From the NCBI RefSeq assembly GCF_051055405.1, contig NZ_CP167068.1, positions 1,550,001-1,614,000 of the forward strand: 64,000 nucleotides of DNA, given 5' to 3'. Below the pieces are notes generated by a model. It made no database searches. It had not been told where the DNA came from and saw only the letters and a list, made by a program, of their open reading frames with translations. Shown here one piece after another: positions 1 through 8,719 of this stretch. The DNA is from Pseudolachnospira sp051055405. GTDB taxonomy: Bacteria; Bacillota; Clostridia; Lachnospirales; Lachnospiraceae. Numbering within the stretch: the first letter of the stretch is position 1; the number at the start of each line of letters is the position of its first letter. The position numbers were made by a program, and so were the translations under genes.

Positions 1-54
1 ATGTATGAGCAGGGACTTTGCTTGGAAGAGTATTTAGAAAAGAAAAATCTATGA
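1..54 (+). CDS. C-terminal end of an unidentified gene cut by the window edge
   Basis: Frame 1 is open from the first base to a TGA at 52-54 and encodes 17 residues ending in LEEYLEKKNL. The ATG at base 1 is probably internal, because the window begins there. The charged helical tail would suit the end of an upstream gene, but the fragment is too short to identify and could be chance. Confidence 0.3.
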   Translation: MYEQGLCLEEYLEKKNL

Positions 55-99
55 AATGCTGGCATTCGTGTTCTGGTGTTTATACTTTTTTCTACCGGG

Positions 100-128
100 T
101 TGACAGGACTATGAGCCGTCCCTATAAT
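100..128 (+). promoter_or_regulatory. Consensus sigma-A promoter for the yitT-like gene
   Basis: Perfect TTGACA at 100-105 and perfect TATAAT at 123-128, separated by 17 bp. It lies 80 bp before the YitT-type start codon, so transcription should begin near 135. Confidence 0.85.
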
Positions 129-208
129 GAAGACAGATCGCTTCTAAGGGGTGGCCTTAAAATCTGTACGGCCAGAAGCGCTCGGCGGGAGGAAGAAAAG
201 GAGAACGT

Positions 209-1087
209 ATGAAGTTAATGAGCACGAAAAACTGGGGCTGGATGGGCGTTGGAACATTGCTCTATGTAGTAGGAATCAACCTTTTTATTGTTCCTTATGG
301 CTTTTATACCGGAGGTTTGATGGGAATCAGCCAGCTGATTCGAACTTTGGTGATCGATATCTTTCAGATTCCCTTCGGAAGCTTTGATTTTGCCGGGATT
401 ATTTTGTACCTCTTCAATATTCCAATCTACATTTTTGCTTACCGAAATATTGGAAAACGCTTCTTTTTTAGCAGTTTGATCTGTACAACGTTGATGACCG
501 TGCTTTTTTCCATGGTTCCGATTCCCACGTCCCCTTTATTTGGCGAGGATGCTTTAGCTTCTTGTATCATCGGAGGATATCTGGCCGGATATGGCGTCGG
601 TTTAGTTCTGCGGGCGGGAACGTCGGCAGGCGGATCGGAGATGGTTGGCTTGATGGTCATTCGGAAAAAGAAAGATTTCAGCATCGGCCGGTTTAATTTA
701 GGGATTAATCTAGTGGTATATTTGTGCTGTCTGTTCTTTTTCGACATCAAGGTGGTTCTTTATTCCATTATTGCGGCGGTTGCCAGTTCTCTAGCGATTG
801 ACAAAATCCATACCCAGAACATTGATGTGGAAGTGCGTGTGATTACGAAAAATTTTGACAAGGCAATGAAAGATGAAATCATGCGGACCATGGGCCGTGG
901 TATTACCGTAATGCCCGCGGAGGGAGCTTATACAGGGAAGAAAGCGGAAGTGCTCTATATCTTAGTTTCAAAATATGAAGTAAACCAACTGCACCATATT
1001 GTTTCCCGCTATGATCCGGAAGCCTTTTTTGTGGTCAATGAGCGCGTGCAGATATACGGAAATTATACAAAAAAATTGGATGGTTGA
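209..1087 (+). CDS. YitT family membrane protein (DUF2179 C-terminal domain)
   Basis: A 292-residue integral membrane protein. Residues about 10-200 form five or six hydrophobic segments with glycine-rich turns such as YTGGLMGIS and GTSAGGSEM. Residues about 210-285 form a soluble domain of the DUF2179 type (VRVITKNFDKAM, then RGITVMPAEGAY). This two-part layout is typical of the YitT family, which is widespread in Firmicutes; its transported substrate is not established. The start follows AAAGGAG at a normal distance and a consensus promoter at 100-128. Followed by deoD, which has its own promoter, so it is probably transcribed alone. Confidence 0.88.
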   Translation: MKLMSTKNWGWMGVGTLLYVVGINLFIVPYGFYTGGLMGISQLIRTLVIDIFQIPFGSFDFAGIILYLFNIPIYIFAYRNIGKRFFFSSLICTTLMTVLFSMVPIPTSPLFGEDALASCIIGGYLAGYGVGLVLRAGTSAGGSEMVGLMVIRKKKDFSIGRFNLGINLVVYLCCLFFFDIKVVLYSIIAAVASSLAIDKIHTQNIDVEVRVITKNFDKAMKDEIMRTMGRGITVMPAEGAYTGKKAEVLYILVSKYEVNQLHHIVSRYDPEAFFVVNERVQIYGNYTKKLDG

Positions 1088-1093
1088 TTTTGG

Positions 1094-1122
1094 TTGAACC
1101 CTTCGCTATCCTGTGATAAACT
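1094..1122 (+). promoter_or_regulatory. Probable promoter of the deoD-rnhA-phosphatase operon
   Basis: TTGAAC at 1094-1099 and TAAACT at 1117-1122, 17 bp apart, 82 bp before deoD. Confidence 0.55.
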
Positions 1123-1204
1123 AGGATTAAATCCATACCTGCAGTAAGTCGGCAAGTTATCGCAGATATGCGCAGGAAAATAGACAAGTAAAGGAGAAGA
1201 ATAA

Positions 1205-1912
1205 ATGGCTATACCAACTCCTCACAATGCAGCGGCGGCAGGCAGCATCGCGAAAACCGTATTGATGCCCGGCGATCCGCTTCGGGCAAAATTTATCGCG
1301 GAAACATATCTGGAAAATCCGGTGCAATTTAATGCCGTTCGAAATATGTTTGGGTATACGGGCACGTATCAGGGAAAGACAGTTTCTGTCATGGGAAGCG
1401 GCATGGGAATGCCCTCCATCGGAATCTATTCCTATGAACTCTATCATTTCTATGATGTGGATAATATTATTCGAATCGGGTCGGCAGGCGGCTTATCTGA
1501 CGCGGTGAAACTGAGAGATGTAGTGATTGGCATGGGGGCCTGTACCAACTCCAATTATGCGTCTCAATATCACTTGCCTGGCACCTTTGCTCCCATTGCG
1601 GATTTTGGCCTTCTCCGAAAGGCTGTAGAGGCTGCGGAAGCCCAGGGAACCCATACGGTTGTGGGGAATATTCTTTCTTCAGATACCTTCTATACGGCGG
1701 ACGATGGTTTCAACGACGCCTGGAAACGGATGGGAGTAACCTGTATTGAGATGGAGGCGGCCGCTCTCTACATGAATGCGGCTTATGCCGGGAAAAAGGC
1801 TCTCTGCATTTTGACGATCTCGGATCATCTCTATTCAGGAGAGGCATTGTCCGCAGAAGAACGACAAACCTCCTTCCGCGAGATGATGGAAATTGCTTTG
1901 GCTTTGGCTTGA
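1205..1912 (+). CDS. deoD: Purine-nucleoside phosphorylase, DeoD type
   Basis: Catalyses phosphorolysis of purine (deoxy)nucleosides to free base and (deoxy)ribose 1-phosphate in purine salvage. At 235 residues it has the usual length of the hexameric trimeric-fold family. Visible landmarks are the N-terminal GDPLRAKFIAETYL phosphate-binding region, GSGMGMPSIGIYSYEL, RIGSAGGL, the EMEAAALY nucleoside-binding motif near residue 180, and TISDH with the catalytic Asp near residue 205. AAAGGAG precedes the ATG. The stop overlaps the region carrying the rnhA ribosome binding site, so the two genes are probably translationally coupled. Confidence 0.96.
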   Translation: MAIPTPHNAAAAGSIAKTVLMPGDPLRAKFIAETYLENPVQFNAVRNMFGYTGTYQGKTVSVMGSGMGMPSIGIYSYELYHFYDVDNIIRIGSAGGLSDAVKLRDVVIGMGACTNSNYASQYHLPGTFAPIADFGLLRKAVEAAEAQGTHTVVGNILSSDTFYTADDGFNDAWKRMGVTCIEMEAAALYMNAAYAGKKALCILTISDHLYSGEALSAEERQTSFREMMEIALALA

Positions 1913-1923
1913 TGGAGAACCTT

Positions 1924-2400
1924 ATGTATGTAAAGATATTTACCGACGGGGCTGCCAGGGGAAATCCTGACGGCCCCGGAGGTTATGGCGCGGTAATCCA
2001 ATATACCAATGGGAACGGCCAGTTATTTGAAAAAGAACTTTCCGGAGGTTTTGTCCGGACGACTAATAACCGGATGGAGCTGATGGCGGCTATTGCGGCT
2101 TTGGAAGCCTTGAATCGTCCCTGCGTTGTAGACCTTTTTTCTGATTCCTCCTATCTGGTAAATGCGTTTAACCAGCATTGGATTGATGGTTGGAAAAAGG
2201 CAAACTGGCGGAAGGGGCGAAACAATGAAGTAAAGAATATTGATCTCTGGGAACGGCTTTTAGCCGCGGCGGCTCCCCACCGAATCACTTGGAACTGGGT
2301 CAAGGGCCATGCGGGTCATCCGGAAAATGAAAGATGCGATTCTCTGGCTACGGGAGCCGCTGACGAGGGGCCGCTCCAGGTGGACCCTGGAATATCATAG
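1924..2400 (+). CDS. rnhA: Ribonuclease HI
   Basis: Degrades the RNA strand of RNA-DNA hybrids. The carboxylates of the active site are visible: Asp in FTDGAARGNP at the N-terminus, Glu in RMELMAA, Asp in SDSSYL, and Asp in ENERCDSLA near the C-terminus. The basic WVKGHAGHP loop is also present. I chose the ATG at 1924, giving MYVKIFTDG, because GGAG sits six bases upstream. An in-frame ATG at 1912 would overlap the deoD stop and has no good ribosome binding site. Length is about 158 residues, normal for a bacterial RNase HI. Likely co-transcribed with deoD. Confidence 0.94.
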   Translation: MYVKIFTDGAARGNPDGPGGYGAVIQYTNGNGQLFEKELSGGFVRTTNNRMELMAAIAALEALNRPCVVDLFSDSSYLVNAFNQHWIDGWKKANWRKGRNNEVKNIDLWERLLAAAAPHRITWNWVKGHAGHPENERCDSLATGAADEGPLQVDPGIS

Positions 2401-2418
2401 AAAAGAGGTAAAAGCTGG

Positions 2419-3096
2419 ATGAAACGGGCGGTAATCTTTGATCTGGATGGAACCCTTCTGAATTCCCTAGGAGATTTGACTTCTGCCGCCAATGCTGCGA
2501 TGCGAAGTCATGGATTTCCGGAGCATTCATTGGAGAATGTACGGCGTTTTGTGGGAAACGGCGTCCCGATGCTGATTCACCGGGCGGTTCCGGAAGGAAC
2601 TTCCCCGGAGGAAGAAGCCAGGTGTCTGAGCGAATTTCGTTCTTATTATTCCGAACACATGGTGGATCAAACGGTTCCCTACCCCGGCATTTTAGCGCTT
2701 TTAGAAGAGTTGAAGGAACGAGGGTTTCTTTTAGCCGTGGTTTCCAATAAATTTGAACTGCTAGTCCAGAAACTATGCCGGCATCTGCTTTTCGGCTGTC
2801 TGGATGCAGCGGTGGGAGATCGGGAAGGTTTTCAAAAAAAGCCCGCGCCGGATAACCTGCTCCGTTGTATGGATTTGCTGCAGGTAAAGCCGGAAGAAGT
2901 GATTTATGTGGGAGATTCTCCGACGGACATCGAAACGGCGGAAAATACCGGAGTGGACTTTATTGGCGTTCTTTGGGGATTTCGGGATGAGTGGGAAATG
3001 AGAGAAGCGACGACTGCACCCATGGCAAAGACAGCGGAAGAGTTGAAGTCTTTGATTGTAGATTTCCAGGAAGGGCGAAAGGATTCTGGACAATAA
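2419..3096 (+). CDS. HAD-superfamily phosphatase, phosphoglycolate phosphatase-like
   Basis: A 225-residue haloacid-dehalogenase hydrolase. Motif I is FDLDGTLLNS near residue 7, with the nucleophile Asp and the acid/base Asp two residues later. Motif II is the VVSNK region, motif III the Lys of FQKKPAPD, and motif IV is VGDSPTDIETA. An alpha-helical cap lies between motifs I and II, as in the Gph/PpaX group. The exact substrate (2-phosphoglycolate, pyrophosphate or another small phosphate ester) cannot be read from sequence. It follows rnhA by 18 bp and is probably in the same operon. Confidence 0.85.
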   Translation: MKRAVIFDLDGTLLNSLGDLTSAANAAMRSHGFPEHSLENVRRFVGNGVPMLIHRAVPEGTSPEEEARCLSEFRSYYSEHMVDQTVPYPGILALLEELKERGFLLAVVSNKFELLVQKLCRHLLFGCLDAAVGDREGFQKKPAPDNLLRCMDLLQVKPEEVIYVGDSPTDIETAENTGVDFIGVLWGFRDEWEMREATTAPMAKTAEELKSLIVDFQEGRKDSGQ

Positions 3097-3124
3097 AAAG
3101 GAAGGATTTAGAAGAGGAGGAACT

Positions 3125-3700
3125 ATGAAAACATCGATGACAAGAGAGCAGGCTTGGGAATTGCTTACAAAATACAATAAAGATGAATTTCATTTGAAAC
3201 ATGCCCAGGTAGTGGAAGCTGTGATGAAGTACTGGGCAAAAGATCTGGGCTATGACCCGGAAGAAGTTGCGTTTTGGGGAATCGTCGGCCTGCTTCATGA
3301 TTTGGATTTTGAGATGTATCCGGAGGAGCACTGTGTAAAATCCCAGGAGATTATGCGAGAGGCCGGAGTAGACGAGGAAATTATTCATGGAACGGCAAGT
3401 CATGGATATGGTTTGACCGTAGATATAAAGCCAGAACATCCCATGGAGAAAGTTCTCTACGCAGTAGACGAGCTGACGGGATTGATCGGAGCGGTGGCCA
3501 TCATGCGTCCGTCGAAGAGCATGATGGATTTGGAAGTGAAATCTGTCAAAAAGAAATTTAAGACTCCCAGTTTTGCGGCCGGTTGTTCAAGGGAAGTCAT
3601 CCAAAATGGTGTGGAAATGATGGGAAGTACCCTGGAAGAGGTAATCCAGAAGACCATTTTGGCCTTGCGAGAGCTGGAGCAGGAAAAGGGAATCGTATAA
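3125..3700 (+). CDS. HD-domain hydrolase
   Basis: A 191-residue soluble protein with an HD-type metal-binding core. H in FHLKHAQVVEA near residue 22, the HD pair in GLLHDLDFEMYP near residue 58, and H in ATASHGYG-like GTASHGYGL near residue 100 are the likely ligands. The C-terminal half contains AVDELTGLIGAV, a motif seen in many HD phosphohydrolases. The substrate is unknown. AGAGGAGGAA precedes the ATG, and the gene is 28 bp downstream of the HAD phosphatase, so the same transcript is likely. Confidence 0.85.
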   Translation: MKTSMTREQAWELLTKYNKDEFHLKHAQVVEAVMKYWAKDLGYDPEEVAFWGIVGLLHDLDFEMYPEEHCVKSQEIMREAGVDEEIIHGTASHGYGLTVDIKPEHPMEKVLYAVDELTGLIGAVAIMRPSKSMMDLEVKSVKKKFKTPSFAAGCSREVIQNGVEMMGSTLEEVIQKTILALRELEQEKGIV

Positions 3701-3798
3701 TCGAGGACAGAACATCCGGGGAAAGCCGCTTATCTTGCATTTTGGATAGGCGGTATTTTTTTCATGGGAAATTCTTTCTTAATATAAGAGGAAGTGTT

Positions 3799-4407
3799 AT
3801 GCTAAAGGACAAAGAGATACGGGAGCCTTTATTTGAATTTTTGGATGAGACCTTTGGAAAAGTCCGCATCATCGAAGAAAAAACCATCGGAAGATCAAGG
3901 GCGGACGTGCTGATGGTTATGGAGAATGCGCTTGTCGGGATTGAGATCAAAAGCGATGCGGATACCTATGAACGATTAGCGCGTCAGGTTCGGGACTACA
4001 ATTCTTTTTTTGACTATAATATCGTAGCCGTTGGGACTTCCCATGCCGCCCATATTGCAGAGCATGTCCCGGATTGGTGGGGGATCATCACAATTGAAGA
4101 AATCGATGGAAAAGCAGATTTTTATTACTACCGGAAGATACAGCCAAATCCCAAGGCCATTGACCAAAAGAGACAGTTAGGATTTTTATGGAGGCCGGAA
4201 TTAGCGCATATCCAAGAACAAAATGGGCTGGCAAAGTATCAAAGACAGAGTAAGCGCTTTGTTATCGGAAAGATCTTGGAAGAGGTAGAAGAGGCTACGC
4301 TGAAAAGACAGATCTGCGAAGAATTGTTTGAGCGGGATTACAATGAAATTGCAGAGAAGATTGCAGATTTCAAAAAAAGTAAAAGAAACACTGGAAAAAA
4401 ATTTTAA
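3799..4407 (+). CDS. sce7726-type protein with PD-(D/E)XK nuclease-like fold
   Basis: A 202-residue protein. The first 120 residues contain SRADVLMVMENALVGIEIKS, whose Asp and the EIK triad match the catalytic layout of PD-(D/E)XK endonuclease folds. Further on are QVRDYNSFFDYN and VPDWWGII, which recall the sce7726 family. No partner restriction, toxin or phage gene is adjacent. I chose the ATG at 3799 because AGAGGAAG precedes it; the open frame extends further upstream but overlaps the HD gene. Family assignment is from memory of motifs; function is unknown, perhaps DNA processing. Confidence 0.7.
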   Translation: MLKDKEIREPLFEFLDETFGKVRIIEEKTIGRSRADVLMVMENALVGIEIKSDADTYERLARQVRDYNSFFDYNIVAVGTSHAAHIAEHVPDWWGIITIEEIDGKADFYYYRKIQPNPKAIDQKRQLGFLWRPELAHIQEQNGLAKYQRQSKRFVIGKILEEVEEATLKRQICEELFERDYNEIAEKIADFKKSKRNTGKKF

Positions 4408-4463
4408 AAACTGTTAGTATATCCTACGTTACCCTTTTTGTGTTTTAGGAGGAAATGTTACAT

Positions 4464-5849
4464 ATGTGTAAAAAACGAAAACTTTTATTTGCCCCAACAG
4501 ATATGACACAGGGAACCCCCTGGAAAAAAATTGTGGCATTTATGATTCCGATGTTAGTGGGAAATATCGCGCAACAGCTTTATAATACGGTAGACAGCAT
4601 TGTTGTCGGTCAATATGTCGGCGACAACGCCCTGGCGGCTGTGGGAAGCGCAGGACCGATTTTAAATCTGCTCTTGGTTTTATTTATCGGAATTTCCGTG
4701 GGAGCCGGAATTATGGTTTCCCAGTATTTTGGAGCCAAAAACAGAGAAGAGCTTTCTCGGACCATCGGCTGCTGTATTACGCTGACAGCGATTTCTTCTC
4801 TTATTTTGATGGTAGTGGCTCCTCTGGTGTCCAGGCCGATTTTAAAACTTCTGCATACGCCGGACACGCTGATTGATTGGTGTGTATCCTATCTGGTAAT
4901 TATTTTTGTGGGAATTGCCGGGATGGCTTACTACAATATTCTAAGCGGCATTTTGCGTGGATTGGGCGATTCCATATCCGCGCTTCTTTACTTGCTGGTC
5001 GCTACAGTTTTAAATATCGTGCTCGATATTTTATTTGTGACCGAGTTCCATATGGAAGTTGCCGGCGTGGCTTTGGCGACGGTGATCGCGCAGGCAGTTT
5101 CCTCTGTGCTTTGCATTTTAAAGCTGGCACGTATGAAAGATATTTTTGATTTGAAGTTAAAATACCTGAGGCCCATGCGCAAGCATACGGGGACCATTAT
5201 TCGTCTAGGTCTTCCTTCTGGATTGACGCAGATGATTCTCTCGATGGCTATGATTTTGGTCCAGTCTCTTTCCAACCGCTTTGGCGAGATGTTTATCGCC
5301 GCCAATGTCATTGTGATGCGTGTGGATGGCTTTGCGATGATGCCAAACTTTTCTTTTGGAACGGCCATGACCACCTACGCGGGACAAAATGTCGGCGCAC
5401 GGCGGTATGACCGGGTTCAGCAAGGGGCAAAGCAGGGAACGTTGATTGCCGTAGGGGTATCTACGGCGATCACCGCCTTAATCCTGATTTTTGGAAAAGG
5501 ATTGATGGGCATTTTTACGGACACGGCGGAGTTGGTAGACTTAAGCCGATATATGATGGGAATTTTAGCGGCAGGCTACATTGCCATGGCGGTAACCCAG
5601 AGTTTATCCGGAGTAATGAGGGGCGCGGGCGACTCCATGACGCCCATGTGGATTTCCCTGGCGACGACCGTAGCGATCCGTATCCCGATTGCTTATGGGA
5701 TTTCCTGGATGACGAGAACGGAAGAGCTGCCTTTTGGACGGAGCGAATGCGTATTTGTATCGCTTCTGATCTCCTGGGTGCTGGGCGCGATCATTACAGC
5801 CATTTGTTATCGGATCGGAAAGTGGAAGACAAAAGCGTTGGGAGATTGA
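4464..5849 (+). CDS. MATE family efflux transporter
   Basis: About 461 residues with twelve predicted membrane segments in two similar halves. The N-terminal FMIPMLVGNIAQQLYNTVDSIVVGQYVG stretch (only partly quoted: PMLVGNIAQQLYN) and the second-half equivalent GLPSGLTQMIL are typical of the NorM/DinF-like multidrug and toxin extrusion family. These exchange cations for drugs or metabolites across the cytoplasmic membrane. AGGAGG at 4447-4452 can serve ATG 4464 (spacing 11) or ATG 4455 (spacing 2), so the start is uncertain by three codons. No adjacent regulator hints at a substrate. Confidence 0.9.
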   Translation: MCKKRKLLFAPTDMTQGTPWKKIVAFMIPMLVGNIAQQLYNTVDSIVVGQYVGDNALAAVGSAGPILNLLLVLFIGISVGAGIMVSQYFGAKNREELSRTIGCCITLTAISSLILMVVAPLVSRPILKLLHTPDTLIDWCVSYLVIIFVGIAGMAYYNILSGILRGLGDSISALLYLLVATVLNIVLDILFVTEFHMEVAGVALATVIAQAVSSVLCILKLARMKDIFDLKLKYLRPMRKHTGTIIRLGLPSGLTQMILSMAMILVQSLSNRFGEMFIAANVIVMRVDGFAMMPNFSFGTAMTTYAGQNVGARRYDRVQQGAKQGTLIAVGVSTAITALILIFGKGLMGIFTDTAELVDLSRYMMGILAAGYIAMAVTQSLSGVMRGAGDSMTPMWISLATTVAIRIPIAYGISWMTRTEELPFGRSECVFVSLLISWVLGAIITAICYRIGKWKTKALGD

Positions 5850-5861
5850 CCGAAATTTCCC

Positions 5862-5890
5862 TTGCGAAATGAAACCACTTATGATAACAT
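5862..5890 (+). promoter_or_regulatory. Probable alaS promoter
   Basis: TTGCGA at 5862-5867 and TAACAT at 5885-5890 with 17 bp between them. Transcription would start near 5897, just before the hairpin at 5905-5933. Confidence 0.45.
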
Positions 5891-5904
5891 AAAAGCTAGT
5901 TGTT

Positions 5905-5933
5905 ATGCCGGGATTCCGTAGGTTTCCCGGCAT
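5905..5933 (+). other. Hairpin in the alaS leader
   Basis: ATGCCGGG at 5905-5912 is the exact complement of CCCGGCAT at 5926-5933, with a 13-base loop. It has no U-tract, so it is not a terminator. The leader is too short for a T-box and lacks the T-box core. Confidence 0.6.
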
Positions 5934-5973
5934 TCGAACGGATCAGAAAATATACGACTTAGGAGGCAAACTC

Positions 5974-8616
5974 GTGAAAAAATACGGTGTAAACGAACTC
6001 CGAAAAATGTTTTTGGACTTTTTCGCCAGCAAAGGACATCTGTGTAAGAGCAGTTATTCCTTGATTCCTCATAATGACAATAGCGTTCTGCTGATTCCGG
6101 CAGGCATGGCTCCTTTAAAGCCTTATTTTACCGGGCAGGAAGTGCCGCCATGCACCAGAATGGCCACCTGCCAGAAGTGCATCCGCACGGGCGATATCGA
6201 GAATGTAGGAAAGACTGCCCGTCACGGCACGTTTTTTGAGATGCTTGGAAACTTTTCTTTCGGCGACTATTTCAAACGGGAAGCTTTGGCCTGGTCTTGG
6301 GAATTCTTAACCGAGGTGGTTGGCCTTGACCCGGAGCGTCTGTACCCTTCGGTATATGAGGAGGACGACGAAGCTTTTGAGATCTGGAATAAGGAGATCG
6401 GTATTCCAGCAGAGCGGATTTTCCGTTTTGGAAAAGAGGACAACTTCTGGGAGCACGGCGCCGGTCCCTGCGGCCCTTGCTCGGAGATCTATTACGACCG
6501 GGGAGAAAAGTATGGCTGCGGAAAGCCTGGCTGTACGGTGGGATGTGAATGCGACCGCTATATGGAAGTATGGAACGATGTGTTCACCCAGTTTGACGGC
6601 GACGGCAAGGGCAATTATGTGGAATTGGAAAAAAAGAACATTGATACCGGTATGGGACTGGAGCGTTTGGCTGTGGTCGTACAGGATGTGGATTCCATCT
6701 TTAATGTGGATACGATCCGCGCTCTGCTGGATCAGGTCTGTGAGCTGGCCCATGTGAAATACAATGAAAACCATGAGACAGACATTTCGCTGCGTTTGAT
6801 CACCGATCATATCCGTTCCGTTACGTTTATGGTTTCCGATGGCATTCTGCCTTCGAATGAAGGGCGTGGCTATGTGCTTCGCCGTTTGCTGCGCCGTGCG
6901 GCCCGTCATGGCCGTCTGCTTGGCATTGAAGGCAAGTTCCTTACTACCCTCAGCAAGAAAGTGATTGAGGTATCGAGGGACGGATATCCGGAGTTGGCAG
7001 AAAAGGAAGTTTTTATCTTCAATGTAATTAACGAAGAAGAAGAGAAGTTTAATAAGACGATCGACCAGGGCCTTTCTATTTTAGCGGAGATGGAATCCGC
7101 TATGGTGAGCGAAGGAAAGAAAACGCTTTCCGGCGGCGATGCTTTTAAACTGTATGATACCTATGGCTTTCCTTTGGATTTGACCAAAGAAATCTTGGAG
7201 GAAAAGGGCTTTGATGTGGATGAGGATGGTTTTGCCGCTTCCATGAAAGAGCAGAAAGAAAAGGCCCGCGCTGCCAGAAAGACGACCAATTATATGGGAG
7301 CGGACGTGACGATTTATCAGTCCATCGATCCGACCCTGACTTCCGTATTCACCGGATATGACCGGCTGGAAGACGATTCGGAAATCGTGGTTCTGACTAC
7401 GGAGGAAGAGTTAGTACAAGCGTTAACCGACGGACAGACTGGTACGATTCTGACAAAAGAAACTCCATTTTATGCTACCAGCGGAGGTCAGCAGGCGGAT
7501 ACCGGCGTGATTACCCTGGCCGATGGCAGTACTTTTGAAGTGGAAGATACCATCAAACTTCCCGGCGGGAAGATCGGCCATGTAGGCAAAGTGGTTTCCG
7601 GTATGTTGAAACTGGGCGATTTGGTTCATTTAACCGTTGATGCAGGGAAGCGCCAGGCTGCCGGAAAAAATCATAGTGCGACCCATCTGCTGCAAAAAGC
7701 GCTCCGGATGACTCTCGGCAGTCATGTAGAGCAGGCTGGTTCTTACGTGGATGCGGAGCGGCTTCGTTTTGACTTTACCCATTTTACTGCCATGACGCCG
7801 GAAGAGTTGGAAAAGGTAGAAAAGATCGTAACCGAGGAGATTTTGGCGGATTTGGAAGTGAACACTCAGATTATGAGTTTGGAAGAGGCCAAAAAGACCG
7901 GCGCGATGGCATTGTTTGGTGAAAAATATGGCGATGAAGTGCGAGTTGTATCCATGGGGGATTTTTCCACAGAACTTTGCGGAGGAACCCATGTAAAAAA
8001 TACCGGCGATATCAACTGCTTTAAGATCATCTCGGAATCTGGCGTGGCGGCTGGCGTGCGCCGGATCGAAGCGCTGACTTCGACCGGATTGCTGGCCTAC
8101 TATGCGGAGATGGAAAAGCGTTTCAATCAAGCGGCGCAGATGGCAAAATCCACACCAGCCAATTTGGAAGCGCGGATTCATCAGATGAACGAGGAACTAA
8201 AAGCCCTTCAGTCGGAGAATGAAAAGTTAAAGAACCAGATGGCGAAAGACGCTCTCGGCGATGTGATGAACCAGGTTCAGGAGATCTCTGGCTTAAAAGT
8301 TCTGGCATCGAAGCTGGAAGGGGTGGACATGAACGAATTGAGAAACCTTGGCGACCAGCTAAAAGAAAAACTGGGCCAAGGGGTTGTCGTTCTGGCGTCC
8401 TCGAAAGACGGAAAGGTCAACCTGATCGCTATGGCTACCGAGGAAGCTCAAAAGAAGGGCGCCCATGCCGGCAATTTGATCAAGGCGATTGCAGGCGAAG
8501 TTGGCGGCGGCGGCGGCGGCCGGCCTGGCATGGCTCAGGCGGGAGGAAAAAATCCCTCCGGAATCGACAATGCTTTGGCAAAAGCGCTGGAGACCGTGGC
8601 AAGCCAAGTAGGTTAA
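5974..8616 (+). CDS. alaS: Alanyl-tRNA synthetase
   Basis: Charges tRNA-Ala. The 880-residue length is normal. The class II catalytic core is at the N-terminus (ASKGH, then GTFFEMLGNFSFGDYF). The editing domain has HSATHLLQKAL and CGGTH zinc ligands that hydrolyse mischarged Ser- and Gly-tRNA. A C-Ala/DHHA1 domain at the C-terminus ends in a glycine run followed by RPGMAQAGG. The start is a GTG at 5974: AGGAGG lies seven bases upstream and the protein then begins (M)KKYGVNELRKMFL, as family members do. The open frame extends 23 codons further upstream without coding character. A terminator follows at 8648. Confidence 0.97.
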   Translation: MKKYGVNELRKMFLDFFASKGHLCKSSYSLIPHNDNSVLLIPAGMAPLKPYFTGQEVPPCTRMATCQKCIRTGDIENVGKTARHGTFFEMLGNFSFGDYFKREALAWSWEFLTEVVGLDPERLYPSVYEEDDEAFEIWNKEIGIPAERIFRFGKEDNFWEHGAGPCGPCSEIYYDRGEKYGCGKPGCTVGCECDRYMEVWNDVFTQFDGDGKGNYVELEKKNIDTGMGLERLAVVVQDVDSIFNVDTIRALLDQVCELAHVKYNENHETDISLRLITDHIRSVTFMVSDGILPSNEGRGYVLRRLLRRAARHGRLLGIEGKFLTTLSKKVIEVSRDGYPELAEKEVFIFNVINEEEEKFNKTIDQGLSILAEMESAMVSEGKKTLSGGDAFKLYDTYGFPLDLTKEILEEKGFDVDEDGFAASMKEQKEKARAARKTTNYMGADVTIYQSIDPTLTSVFTGYDRLEDDSEIVVLTTEEELVQALTDGQTGTILTKETPFYATSGGQQADTGVITLADGSTFEVEDTIKLPGGKIGHVGKVVSGMLKLGDLVHLTVDAGKRQAAGKNHSATHLLQKALRMTLGSHVEQAGSYVDAERLRFDFTHFTAMTPEELEKVEKIVTEEILADLEVNTQIMSLEEAKKTGAMALFGEKYGDEVRVVSMGDFSTELCGGTHVKNTGDINCFKIISESGVAAGVRRIEALTSTGLLAYYAEMEKRFNQAAQMAKSTPANLEARIHQMNEELKALQSENEKLKNQMAKDALGDVMNQVQEISGLKVLASKLEGVDMNELRNLGDQLKEKLGQGVVVLASSKDGKVNLIAMATEEAQKKGAHAGNLIKAIAGEVGGGGGGRPGMAQAGGKNPSGIDNALAKALETVASQVG

Positions 8617-8647
8617 GGGAATGAAAAAAATTAAGAAAAATAAAAGG

Positions 8648-8690
8648 AAAAAGGGATTGGCAAATGTATTGTCAATCCCTTTTTTATTTC
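8648..8690 (+). terminator. Bidirectional terminator between alaS and the esterase gene
   Basis: AAAAAGGGATTG pairs with CAATCCCTTTTT across a loop of about 10 bases and is followed by a T-run. The reverse strand also ends in a T-run, so it can stop the converging esterase transcript. Confidence 0.9.
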
Positions 8691-8719
8691 ATAGGAAATT
8701 CCTTTAGATTGTCTGCTTC

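Noticed and set aside
18..387. Open frames of 64 and 78 codons before the YitT gene
   Set aside because: They overlap the consensus promoter and the YitT gene in another frame and have no good ribosome site.
5850..5973. T-box riboswitch before alaS
   Set aside because: The leader is under 90 bases and shows no T-box core.
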